Shown in pieces: positions 10,222-20,706 of a DNA stretch of 64,000 bases. Location of the stretch: contig CM043009.1 in the NCBI GenBank assembly GCA_023678885.1, positions 14,377,117-14,441,116 on the forward strand, written 5' to 3'. A program made the position numbers and the translations under genes. How positions within the stretch are numbered: position 1 is the first letter of the stretch; each line of letters opens with the position of its first letter. Origin of the DNA: Pogostemon cablin. Its lineage: Eukaryota > Streptophyta > Magnoliopsida > Lamiales > Lamiaceae. The notes under the pieces were generated by a model that saw only the letters and a program-made list of their open reading frames with translations, did not search any database and was not told where the DNA came from.

Positions 10222-11037
10222 AGGAAAAATATATTTTTTCGTCCGCTAAGTTTCATTCATTTTGAAATTAGTCAATTAACTTTTTAATTTTGAAATTAGT
10301 CCATTAATTTTATAACAATTTTGAAATTAGTCCATTAACTTCATAAAATTCAACATTTTGGTCCTTTGACCTACTATGACAGGTCATTTGAATATTTTCA
10401 CCCCAATTAATCTATATCATATTTTTATTTAATCAATTTTATCTCACTTTTCATTTTTTACTTCCGTATACCAAACAAACAATATTAATCTCATTACTAA
10501 AGTGGAGCAAATTTGACTAAATATTGATACTTCCTCCGTCCGCTCGAAGGAAAGTCTTTTTTCCATTTTGGTCGTCCGTTCCGAAGAGGGTCACTTCCTT
10601 TTTTACACACATGAGATCCACACACACCCACTAATACAATTAAAATATGGAATCCACACTCCCACTAATACAACTACCCACTACACATTAAATAACAATA
10701 CTTCTTAATCAACGTGCACAAAAGCAAAATGCCCTCTTCCGGGCAGACGGAGAGAGTATAATATAAATTCTTAGTGGAGGCTATTTTTTTAAAATAGTAT
10801 ATATATATATATTACATATTTTTTATTTTTATTTTTTAGAATAACCTGCTAATGACCTATTGAAACGTACAATTTTGTTGAACTTGGTAAACATGATGGA
10901 CGATTTTCAAAATTTTCAAATATAATGGACGATTTTCAAAATTTTGCAAATATAATGGACGATTTTAAAAAAGTGAAAAACTTATGGACTAAATTCAAAA
11001 TTGGGCAAAGTTAGCGAACAAAAAAATCTATTTTCCT
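10222..11037. mobile_element. Mutator-like MITE, split by a Stowaway MITE
   Basis: The left end AGGAAAAATATATTTTTTCG and GTCCGCTAAG, then several GAAATTAGTCCATTAA words, are mirrored on the right by ATGGACTAAATTC, TTAGCGAAC and ATCTATTTTCCT. Each arm carries about three copies of the subterminal word. The same style of arm is found in the gene-capturing element at 31660. The interior contains a younger Stowaway MITE (10530-10756). Confidence 0.68.
10530..10756. mobile_element. Stowaway-type MITE nested in a Mutator-like MITE
   Basis: The ends CTTCCTCCGTCCGCTCGAAG and CTTCCGGGCAGACGGAGAGAG are flanked by TA. Confidence 0.82.
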
Positions 11038-12575
11038 GAAAAAATATAAGAAAAAGAAGAAAAGAAAGTTCAGGGTTGTTCAAGAAAAATAGAAAATGGG
11101 GTGTAAAGTGTTTTTATGTTTAATTTATAGGAGACGGAAGGTATATTTGTTCTAATTATTATAAAAGGGGGATTAAATGATTAAAAAGATAGATCGAGGG
11201 TTTAGTTGCTATAATAATATTAAAAGAGGGGATTAATTGATCATTTTTGCCAAGTTGAAGGGTTTATTTATATAAAAAATATATTTTAGGGGCTTACTTG
11301 ATCTGTAGACTAAAGTTTGGAGGGCTAGTATGACCCTTTGCCCAATAAAGTATGAATCTATGCAATTTTCTCTCTCTCTTTTTCTCTTATTTATCAATCT
11401 AAAAAGTAAAATACCTTGATCCGTCCCTAAGTTTTTATGATGTCTGTTGACGTGTGGTTTTATACTGAAAATAATATTAGCCTGAAATATTAATAAATCG
11501 ACGAAATCAACACTAAAAATGAAGTAAAACTCTCTTTTATTTTTATTTGGTGAAACTGCTGTACAGATCTTCAACTCAATTATGAAGAATAACAAGTGAG
11601 AGAAGAGAGAGAATGTATGCTAATTTTGGTAATGAGAATGAGGTGTGTTTCACAGATGGTTTTCGATGCTATTTATAAGCAAAGATTGGGGGTCATTAAA
11701 TGTGGGCTAGCCATAGGAGCCTAAGGCCTAGGCTTACTTTACATTTATTACAAAGATCTCTTTTTGATACGATAAGATCCAGAAGATTTGATATTTTCTG
11801 CCTTAGAAGTATCCACTGTGCCCGCAGGGGGTTAGGAGTTGTAGTGACAAAGATAAAGGGCAGAAGGCATGCAGTGGTATGGTTGTGATGAGTGGCGATT
11901 GGGCTGGTGAGGTGTTGGTATCATACTGCCGACATGTGATCACCTAGGCCAGACCACCGAGCTGCCGAAGGGTTGTGGTCGAGCTACTGCGGCGCTCCAC
12001 CAGAGCGTGGTTGCCAAGCTACCGCAGTACATTAACGGGGCATGAGTGCCGAGCTGTTAAGAAGTGGCTGCAGGGTGCGGTGTCGTGATGCTGCCAAGCT
12101 GAACTACTGCGGCATGTTTACCAAGGCAAGGATGTCGAGCTGTTGCCAAGCTACAAGACGTGGAGTTGCCATGTGAGGTTGTCCAACAGAACTTTCTTGT
12201 GAGGGTATAGAATAATTTCCATTTGTGGCTGCGCTGTGGAGCTACTATATGTGTATCCTAGAAGAACTTGCCATGTATAGGTTTCAGTGGACTTCCCATG
12301 TATGGTATTCCGTAGTACTACCATACGTGGGTTTTGATTTGTGTTTCTAGTGCAGATTGATAACCTTTTGTTGAGCTACCAACAATGTCCTTTCTTTCGG
12401 TCAGTCGAGGAGAGAATTTTTGGTGTTGCAGGCTTCGCTCCCCAACGTAAGGCCTTCTTCCCCCTACTTGCCCTACTCCTGATCGTGCTGAACTCACTTC
12501 CATTGGTGCCCGACACTCTTACTCCACCGTTGCTTGGGTTGATTGGAGTTGCAATCGGAGTCACACACCTAGTGC
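11038..12575. other. Non-coding region, GC-rich and internally repetitive from about 11700
   Basis: From about 11700 to 12580 the DNA is clearly richer in GC than its surroundings. It contains loosely repeated words (GCCAAGCTAC, GCCGAGCTG, CTACTGCGGC) between 11940 and 12150. Short open frames exist on both strands, but none shows a domain. It could be a decayed LTR or untranslated region of an element. I cannot assign it. Confidence 0.45.
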
Positions 12576-12583
12576 GCCTCCAC

Positions 12584-13241
12584 CAGTGACGGAGCCAGAA
12601 TTTAATTTTAGGGGGGGCAAAAATAATACTGTAAAGTATATACTTCATTCGTCCGCCCAAAGTAGTACTGTAAACTATATACTTCGTTCGGCGTGCAAAA
12701 TCATTTACATTTTTTAGAAGAAGTTACTACTTTTTAACAACTTTATTAAAATTTTTGAAATAATTTGATGATTTTTTAATACTATGTATGCTAAAAATAA
12801 TGATAATTTTGAAATTAAAGTATATTTTTTATATTTTTAATTGATATTTGTTAAAATATGCATGGTTTAATCTTGATCTATGAGGTGTATTAACACTTTA
12901 GCTTGATTTCGTATCTGTTGGACTAGTGCATAGAGGTTTTTTTTTATCTTAATTGAAACATATAAATAAAAAGAATAAAATAAAAATTAATTCAAACAAT
13001 TCCAAAAGAAAAAAAGAAAAAGTAAAAGGCCCAAAAGAAAAAGAAAAATAAAAGGCCCAAAAGAAAATATATAATGTCATTGCAATGAAGAATCGAACCC
13101 TCAACCTACAAGAAATGCTAAAAGCCTTTAACCACTATGCCAACGGTATGATACCTTAATATCTTGAACATATATATACTAATATTTTTCCAAATGCCGG
13201 GGGGGCCTACGCCCCCTGGTCCTTAAGTCCCTCCGTCATTG
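12584..13241. mobile_element. hAT-type non-autonomous element
   Basis: The ends CAGTGACGGAG and CTCCGTCATTG are flanked by a perfect 8-bp duplication GCCTCCAC (12576-12583 and 13242-13249). Inside each end are G- and C-rich runs (GGGGGGGC near 12613 and GGGGGGGCC near 13199). No transposase is visible. A reverse-oriented tRNA-like segment lies near the right end. Confidence 0.9.
13080..13165 (-). mobile_element. tRNA-derived Pol III box pair inside the hAT element
   Basis: On the minus strand TGGCATAGTGGTTAAAGGC (A box) is followed by GGGTTCGATTC (B box) about 30-40 bp on. Spacing and motifs are those of a tRNA gene or SINE head. The intervening sequence does not form a clear anticodon arm. 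It is more likely a SINE head or tRNA relic captured by the element than a working tRNA gene. Confidence 0.5.
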
Positions 13242-13418
13242 GCCTCCACTGACATGTCTTAGCGGATGGGGCTTAAAGGTATATATGCCCTCTCCTCGAT
13301 GGCACTAGAATCGCAAAACGTGCCACACCCGAGCCTTGACAAGGGCTCGCTGAGAAATTCTTTAGAAAATACCGTTAAAGGTTACAGAAGTTTAAAAGTC
13401 TTATTATCTCGTATTTAG

Positions 13419-13608
13419 GGTTGATTATGGTGTGCACTTGGTGCACCAGTACACCCCCAAATTTATAGGTTAAAATAAGTAATGAGTAGTTTTTTTTTTT
13501 AAAAAATTTAATTATTTCATTTTATTTTATATGGAGTTTGAATTGTAAATTAATCTAAAAGTTAAGATTGTCCAAGTGCACCGATACACCGGTGCACTCT
13601 AGTTGGAC
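13419..13608. mobile_element. Small element flanked by 12-bp direct repeats
   Basis: TCTCGTATTTAG occurs at 13407-13418 and again at 13609-13620. Between them lie GTGCACTTGGTGCACC on the left and AAGTGCACC with GGTGCACTC on the right, forming inverted GTGCAC-rich ends. The length of the direct repeat suggests a Mutator-like insertion or a longer chance match around a 9-bp duplication. Confidence 0.65.
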
Positions 13609-13988
13609 TCTCGTATTTAGATATTTATGCAATGTTGATATTTAATTTCATGTAAGGGCTTCCTCAACCCCACTCTTTCAATTTATAATTTTTCTTTCTT
13701 ATCAATTTTTTTTCTTTCTTATCAATTTTTTTTTCTTTTCTAATGTTTCTTTGATTAACCATGTTTACTTTATTTGGAAAATCCTTCATGTGTTGTATTC
13801 CATCTATTCTGCTGGTTCATTAACTATAAAGAACAATAGTAACTCAATTGTTATCTTTTAATCTAACAAGAAATAAATATACCCTACCAAACACAACTAG
13901 GGGAAATGTCATTTTGCTCAACATTAATTGCTAGATTTCCTAAATAAATCTCTTCTTCTTTTTCTTTTTTTTTTCCCTCATGTTGAAG

Positions 13989-14128
13989 ATATCAATTTAA
14001 ATGTTGGTTCAGGATCTGAGTTGGGTGACAGTATTACTATTAAAAATGGGAGAGGTGTTTCTTTCACCATACATAGAACACTTCGTTACTTGTTGCATCA
14101 AATTCCAAGAGATAAAGTCACTGTTAAG
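13989..14128 (+). other. Possible orphan exon
   Basis: A pyrimidine-rich tract ending in AG (13987-13988) precedes an open stretch reading NVGSGSELGD, then GVSFTIHRTLRYLL and DKVTVK, followed by a GT donor at 14129. The coding quality is better than chance, but I do not recognise the family. No neighbouring exon was found, so it may be a captured or leftover exon. Confidence 0.35.
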
Positions 14129-14232
14129 GTATTGTCTTCCAAACTTTAAAAATCTTTTGAGTTTAATAAGAAATATTGATCAAGTGTATGGAGATATTAA
14201 TTATTTTGTGTGAGTTCATATGTCAAAAAATA

Positions 14233-14519
14233 CTCAATCCGTCCCAAACTCGTTGTCTTACTTTTCGTTTTCATTCGTCCCAAACTAATTGTCTTATACC
14301 AAAAAAGGAAACTTCACATCAACCAATAACCTCAAAACTTTATCTTAATTTTAAAAATATCACTCCCACCTAACGCACATAACATACTTTATAATTGATT
14401 TATTTATTACCTTAAAATACCACAATATCCTTAAAAAGTCAATAAAGTTAATCAAAAAATAAATTTTCTTAAACTCCGTGTCTACAGTAATGAAGACAAC
14501 GAATTTGGAATGGAGGGAG
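14233..14519. mobile_element. Stowaway-type MITE
   Basis: It starts CTCAATCCGTCCCAAACTCG and ends ATTTGGAATGGAGGGAG, flanked by TA. The word CGTCCCAAACTAATTGTCTTA is repeated internally, as in the copy at 7428. Confidence 0.82.
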
Positions 14520-14586
14520 TACAATATAATATCAATCTTACCTTGAAACGAATTAAAATAACAAAATGTAAACCATGCCTGAGTAA

Positions 14587-14800
14587 CAGCGTCCCAAAAC
14601 AAAGTATATATTTCCTTTTTTGGTTGATGTGACCCACACAATACCATTATTATATCCACATGACCCCACAAACTACACTAATACAACTATCCACTACACA
14701 TTAAAATATTATTTCTCTCACTTTACTACACATTAAAATATTATACTCCTTAATCTTCATGCAAAAAGTAAACGTATACCTTGTTCGAGGATGGAGGGAG
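14587..14800. mobile_element. Truncated Stowaway-type MITE
   Basis: The interior and right end (ACTACACATTAAAATATTAT, then GGATGGAGGGAG before TA) match the MITE at 7670. The left terminus is lost. Confidence 0.72.
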
Positions 14801-14985
14801 TATGAAACTATCCATTCAAAACTTTTAAATCATAAAATCATTTAATAAATACTTAGATTAAAGTTTCATATATTAAACTTGTTTTTTTAATGATATCTTA
14901 TAGTAATTTATTAACATTAAAATAACATATAATTAACGACAAATTTATTCAATTACGTTAGTATAATTTCCAGTGATTTATGATT

Positions 14986-15474
14986 GGGTTAATCACTAAT
15001 AGATACACACTTTTAACCTAAAATACTATTAGATACATGGACTTTAAATAATTACTCTCACATACAAAATATTAAAGTATAATACCAAATATAACCTTAT
15101 ATTCCATACACTTTTAAATCAACAACCCTACCCCTCACCCATCCACCGGCGTTGACCGACCGTTGACTAGCGTTGAGCGACAGTTTACTGACGTTGACCG
15201 GCGGCCGGACAGTCGCTGAGCGTCGCCGTCTGCTGCCAGAATTTAAAATATGCAAACAAAATGTGCAAAAATAAAATTGTGCAGAACAATTGTGCAAAAT
15301 AAAATTGTACAGAACCAAATTGTGCAAAATCAATTTGTGCAGACAAATTGTGCAAACATATAGGGGTATTTATGGTATTACAATCATAATTGTGTAGTTA
15401 GGAGTAATAGTGCTTTGAGTCATGTGGTTTAAAGCAATTATGCATTTTTTTGTGTACCATTTAGTAAGTGACCC
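14986..15474. mobile_element. Mutator-like element with GC-rich and tandem-repeat interior
   Basis: A perfect 9-bp duplication TTTATGATT flanks it (14977-14985 and 15475-15483), and the ends GGGTTAATCACTAA and TTAGTAAGTGACCC are imperfect inverted repeats. The interior has a GC-rich block (about 15140-15240) with repeated GTTGAC words, then an array of AATTGTGCA/AAATTGTGCAAAA units up to 15358. No domain was recognised in the GC-rich block. Confidence 0.8.
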
Positions 15475-15957
15475 TTTATGATTTTATGTTTTAAATTGAA
15501 AATTTTATATTTTTCGGGCACTGAATTGATATAATTTTTTTTATTATTAATAGATAGTTAACCTATCTTTCGGGTTATATATGAAAAACTCAAAAAAAAA
15601 AAAAAATTGAAAAGCTCCGTCAATGTCGCGTATTGGACAATCTCCATTTTGAAAGTGATGGATATGTGATTTTTTATATTTGACGCAGCAAAAGCAGGGT
15701 GAAAGTTATTCTTGCTTGCCAACATCGAGATAGAAAGGAAGAGAAAAGATTGGTGATCAAACTTAGAATTAGGGCGTAGCGGAATGAGAAAGAAGGAACC
15801 CTAGTTCTCGTAATACCATGTAAGAATGTAATCCCCTGTTCATTCTCATTCCAATGAAGTCTATATATACAGTACTAATTCAGACTATAATTAAGGAATT
15901 ATCCATGCCTACCATATATGCATGATTCACAATATATTTACATATATTTTATATATA
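15475..15957. other. Intergenic DNA, nothing recognised
   Basis: There is an A-tract near 15594-15606. No gene signature was seen. Confidence 0.5.
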
Positions 15958-17502
15958 GGCGCAATTATTACACTCCCGGTCCTCGTAAATATATAAAATT
16001 ATAATATTCTTATTTATTAAGACATAAATACACTTTCATAAATTATTATTCTTATCCTAAATTTCTATACATACCTCCAATAAAATTTCTATATGTACCC
16101 CAATTTCATAACTATAAACCCTATTAATTCTCCATCATCGTAATCTTTTTATGAACCCTATTAATTCTCCATCATCGTAATCCAAAAGATGACCACCAAA
16201 ACTTGGAATCTTCATTCTTTATTTGAAGAAAGACTTGATTTCATCGATTATTACATACTCTACAATCTTGATCTAAAGGAAATTGCTTTTCTTCCATTCC
16301 TGAAACTGCATGTCTTTCATCCATGGATTAAAGAAAAACACCCACTCTCCAACCTCTTAAAATTTAAACCCCGTTTCAACAGCCCGAGTCAAAGAAGAAA
16401 AAAGATTTCAGTAGCAAGTAGACATGCACCCCGGTTCGGATCCGCTGGTTCTGGTTCTGAATCGGCGGTTCCGGTTCCAAGATAGGGGGAACCGGAACCG
16501 AACCGGGGTACGAAGGTTTCGGTTCCAGAACCAACGGTTCAGAACCGCCGGTTCCGTTTTTTTTTTTTTTTTGAATTTTAAGCGTAAAAAATTAAAAAAA
16601 TTAAAAAACCGACAGTTCGAACCGGAACCGCCGGTTCGGAACCGAAACTGCCGGTTTTTTTTCCAAATATGAGGAACCGGAACCGAACCTTCCTTAGCCG
16701 GTTCCGATTTTTTTTTGGCCGGTTCTGAAACCGGCGGTTCCGCTTCCGGTTAAAATCAGCGGTTCCCCGGTTCGAACCGCCGGTTCCGGTTTTTTTGTAC
16801 ATGTCTAGTAGCAAGTGATATGAAATGGTGATGTTGTACACCATCTCAACTGATTTGAATGAGTGGCATATACTGTCATTCAAGGGATACTTATTTCACC
16901 AATTAGGGATATTGTTTCTACTCTACAAATATGCTTTTTACTAGTATTTGATATACCCCTACTCAACCAAAATAATCTGTACACTTAAAGGTATCCAATT
17001 GAAAAAAATATATATATATATTTATAAGGCTATAAACAACTATAAGATGTGGTCTATTGGATCTCAAATATCACTCAAGTGATTTTTCCTCCAACTTTCG
17101 AAAAAATCATTACCATCATAAATATTCTTCTTCTTTCATTCTAGAAATTTTTTAAATAATTATTTAATTCTTCCGAGAGCCTTCATATTAAATAAGTTTA
17201 AACTTAAACTCCGTTTCCAAGACGAGTCGCCGAGCGAAGCCTGTAGCGAATGATGAGAAGAAAATTTTTCATATTTTCATTGAAATATGCATCAACAAGG
17301 ATGAAAATGAAGGGGTTGGAGTAGAACCAGAAGTTGTGTTCGAAGATTAATCTGATATAGATTGAGAGAAAGTTAAAAGGACAAAATGGTCTAAAATGGG
17401 GTATGTTTAGTGATTTAAATATTTTTTTTTTTTAATTTTGATGGGGTACATTTAGTAATTGGGATACGTTTAGCAGAATTTGGGGTGCGAGTAGCCGCGC
17501 CC
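15958..17502. mobile_element. Probable TIR element (GGCGCAATTATTACACTCCC end)
   Basis: The left end GGCGCAATTATTACACTCCC is mirrored on the right by GGGGTGCGAGTAGCCGCGCCC, as in Mutator-like elements. Flanking AT-rich words (TTATATATA and TTTTACATA) are similar but not an exact duplication. It contains an open frame of about 75 codons (16189-16418) without recognised domain and a younger hAT MITE at 16419. Confidence 0.55.
16419..16807. mobile_element. hAT-type MITE made of GAACCG/CGGTTC words
   Basis: The ends TAGACATGCACC and GTACATGTCTA are flanked by a perfect 8-bp duplication GTAGCAAG (16411-16418 and 16808-16815). Almost all of the 389 bp consists of GGTTCCG, CCGGTTC, GAACCGG and GAACCG words in both orientations, broken by a T-tract. 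No coding capacity of its own; the open frames across it are artefacts of the repeat. Confidence 0.9.
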
Positions 17503-17773
17503 TTTTACATATATACCGTCTACTAATATGGGTGCAAGTATGCATTCGAATGTACAATATATCAACTCATTTAAGTGTATTGATTTATGGAATATAAGCA
17601 TCTATTTATAGATTTTAAGTGTCTTTTCATGAATTATGCAAAGTTTGGAGTGATTTTTAAATTTAAATTTCCCAATGACTTTAATTTTGAAATGACTTTT
17701 TCATACCCTTTGAATTTCCTAGTGATGTCATAAATTTTCTGAAAAGTGTTTGTTGGAAATTAATGTGAAACAG

Positions 17774-18523
17774 AGAGTGGGATTGAGTAGATCAACTGGA
17801 AAGAAGTTTTGTGTTTTGGGTGCAAGAGGACTTCAAATAGCATGGATCGACAATCGGAGGTATTGGAAATGGACGCATTTACCAGAATCGAGGTGTGTAT
17901 CATATTTTTATATATGCAATCATCACTGTGCAGATTTCAACTAATAATATCTGTCAAGAACCATGGAGATTCAACTCGTAATTTCAAGTATATCTGTAGT
18001 TAATACGATAGCAGTTGAATTCCTACTTTAAAGTGCTATAACATGAATATTACTTCATATTGTCTTCAGATTTGCTAAGGTTGCTGTTCTACTTGAGGTG
18101 TGTTGGCTAGATATTCGCGGAATATTTAAAGCTCATATGCTATCACCCAACACCACCTACGTCGCTTATCTTGTGTTTAAGCTCTCGGAGAGGCACAACG
18201 GACTTGATTGTTCATCAAATGCATCGGTTAAGATTGTGGAAGAAAGTGGAACCGAGATTGAAGGAGAGACCAGCACTGTAGTTCCTCCAACGCAGGAAAG
18301 CTTGATGTGGCGAAGAAGACAAGTTGAACTTCCAGTGACAAATGTTCGGGTTCCTCGGAGTAGAACACAAGGTGGTTGGCTTGAAATTGAGTTGGGAGAG
18401 TTTTTCAATAGTGAAGGAGATGGAACGGATGTTCATGTTCGACTTTGTGAAATAGAAGAACTTTATTGGAAAGGGGGTCTTATCGTTGAAGGGATCGAAC
18501 TACGGCCTAAAGAAGATTTCTAA
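17774..18523 (+). pseudogene. PP2-B lectin gene lacking its F-box exon
   Basis: Two exons are readable. One at 17774-17892 (119 nt) reads LSRSTGKK, then QIAWIDNRRYWKWTHLPES. The other at 18070-18523 runs from VCWLDIRG through YVAYLVFKL, LDCSSNASVK, WLEIELGEFF and LIVEGIELRPKEDF to a TAA. Acceptor AG and donor GT are present at 17772, 17893 and 18068, with the same phases and exon-2 length as the copy at 33202. The F-box exon expected upstream is absent: a TIR element ends at 17502 and only 270 bp of intron-like sequence remain. The lectin half is open throughout. Family proteins bind glycans and are SCF substrate receptors; without the F-box this copy could not join SCF. An alternative upstream exon on another promoter cannot be excluded. 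Confidence 0.85.
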
Positions 18524-18846
18524 CCAATTTTACATTGCTTTCTTGAGTTTGTGCATAAACAATTACTTTTGTCTGTTTACTTTGTTTGAAGTATTCATGT
18601 TGCAAAATTTGTTAATGATGTGATCAAGGCGTACTTAATGATCTGTTTCAAATAATTTTGCATGCATATACACGGATATTTAGATTAAGTAAAATTTTTA
18701 TTTAGGTCTATAATAAAGTAAGGAAATAGCTTTGAGTAATTTGATACGTAAAAGTTGAATAAAGTTGTTGACTTTTGATTTTGAGAGTGTAAATCGTATG
18801 TACCGTTTATGTAATATTGTAGTAATTTGAGAATATTAATATTGTG

Positions 18847-19993
18847 AGGGTGCATTTACATTGATGTGAAAGGATAATAAAACTAAGGATAATTTAACCC
18901 TAACCTTGGTTGAGGGTTAAATATGGGTTTGCAATTCATTCCCATTTTTTGTTAACCCGTGAAAGTTAACATGAATGTTTTTTTTTTTACTAATTTACCC
19001 TTAAAACATATTCTTGACATAACCTCTATCTCCAATTTACCTTTTCTTCACCCCTGCATCATTCCTCTCTCTCCACTTTACATTTTCTTCACCCTCTGCA
19101 ACAATCCTCTCTCTCCACTTTAATAATAGCAAAATCAAATGATCCACAACAGCGGCAAATTTGTGCGGAGAAGCACCACCAACAGCCATTTGTTCGTGAA
19201 TATTAAGGATGACGATTGTCTCAGTCTCGACTTCTCCTTCTGGTTTACGAATTCGGATTCCAGATGAAAATTCTGGCGCCGTCGAGCTTAAGCAGAGTCG
19301 ATCGAAGAGGGAATGGTGGGATTGTGGTCGACTTAGGGACTACATTCTCTCGCCAGGTTCACCATTGAAGCTACCCAATTTCATATTCGGTTGCTCACAC
19401 AGCGCTCTCGGAGAGCCCATCGGAGTTGCTGGATTTGGGCATGGGGTAATTTCATTTCTGACGCAGCTCTCCGCATCATTTGAATCCCTAGGATTATTTT
19501 GCTCAAAGGAGACAAGGAGATTAACCTCTAGAGCTATTAGTACCGTCGGTGGCCCTACATGCGATTCTACGCCACCGACAGCAACAGCCTTGACAGCGTA
19601 GGGCTAGAGGTGCGGCAGAAGCGCCGAAGTCTATCTCCGACGACAACCCGACTTGGTGGTGGCCCATTAAGTACGGCCCCAACACCATTGCTCTCACCGC
19701 CCCAACCCTAATTTTATCTTTTCCACTGCACCTTCAATTAGAGAGGATTTTGATTGGGTTTTATTTTTAAATTGAAGGGTAAAATTATTATTTTGCTGGT
19801 TTATCTTGAGGGATTGTTTTTATCCCTCCACTTTTTGAGGGTTACATTAGCCCTCGTAGAAACGACATTGAGCCCGGCCGACAAAGCTCATGGGTTATCC
19901 TTCTGTCCACAACCTTCAAAGTAAGCAATACATATCTTTAACTAGGGTTAAGCAAGGGATAACCCTTGTTAACCCTTAAAGTAAACGCACCTT
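18847..19993. mobile_element. Gene-capturing TIR element with aspartic-protease pieces
   Basis: The ends AGGGTGCATTTAC and GTAAACGCACCTT are inverted repeats, backed by subterminal words rich in AACCCT and AGGGTTAA on both arms. The centre (about 19130-19740) is GC-rich, unlike the flanks, and contains coding-like pieces. No clean target duplication was found, so the superfamily is left open. Confidence 0.65.
19209..19601 (+). pseudogene. Captured, rearranged aspartic protease sequence
   Basis: In one frame (about 19371-19495) the reading LPNFIFGCSHSALGEP followed by IGVAGFG matches the N-lobe of nepenthesin-like plant aspartic proteases (usual form FGCSHSSLGEPIGVAGFGRG). In a different frame just upstream (19309-19356) is DRRGNGGIVVDLGTTFS, the C-lobe active-site block, normally DSGTTF, here with Leu for Ser. 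In real proteases the C-lobe block lies downstream of the other. The two are therefore in reversed order and different frames, so this is a chimera of captured pieces. An ATG at 19209 gives a 130-codon frame through the first block. Confidence 0.75.
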
Positions 19994-20706
19994 GAGTGTT
20001 AGTATTTTCGAAAGATGCCCATATTAGGATGAACAATAAAAGAAAATATGCAAAAATATTAGGAATGAAAATTGGTAGGATAACCTTAACTCCAGCTGTA
20101 CCTGTACCCGTATCTAATTAAATATCAAATATTTGCACCCATTGAGTTACGGGCTCATACACAACACTAACCTCCTTTTTAAGTTATTATCTATCGAGCT
20201 TCTCACTTTTACTAATATGCTTAGAAGAAAATTAAATTCGTTTAAGTACAATTAGTGTGTAAAATTCCTTATTTTTAATAAAATTTAATGCTCGTTAATT
20301 ATTATTAATTAATTCAATATGAAATAAATATTTCCTAAATATTATATTTTTGAATCCACCGTTTATTTAAATATTTTAGTATCTCTTGAAAAAAAACAAA
20401 ACAATAGAGAGAGACAATTTTGTAATAATTTGAGTCTTTTCTGTACAAACAAGTACCCAGTCTTGATTGAAGCTCAAAATGCAAATTCGGAAGTTGAAAC
20501 TGCATACACCTTTGGAAGTTGAAACTCCATAAATCTGCATAATTTACTTTCAATTGAAAAAGAAAAAAGAGAAGGAAAAGTAATTCGAAGTTCAAACTTC
20601 AAAAAGTAAAATGCAGGTCGAGGAAAACACGTGAGATGAGATGATGTATAGATCTAAAACAATCATTAATTAAGGCTTGATTCACATTTTCATACTACAA
20701 TAGGGA
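19994..20706. other. Upstream region of the aldo-keto reductase
   Basis: AT-rich DNA without a gene. A G-box CACGTG sits at 20628-20633, about 75 bp before the ATG. No convincing TATA box was seen. Confidence 0.45.

Noticed and set aside
11341..11390. CT-rich stretch as a promoter element
   Set aside because: No gene follows on either strand.
13080..13165. A working tRNA gene on the minus strand
   Set aside because: A and B boxes are good, but no proper anticodon stem or acceptor pairing could be read.
16424..16883. Open frames on both strands rich in Arg, Asn, Phe and Pro
   Set aside because: They are translations of the GAACCG/CGGTTC repeat in the hAT MITE and show no domain.
18166..18436. 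Minus-strand frames over the PP2-B exon 3
   Set aside because: Shadow frames; the plus strand has the domain.
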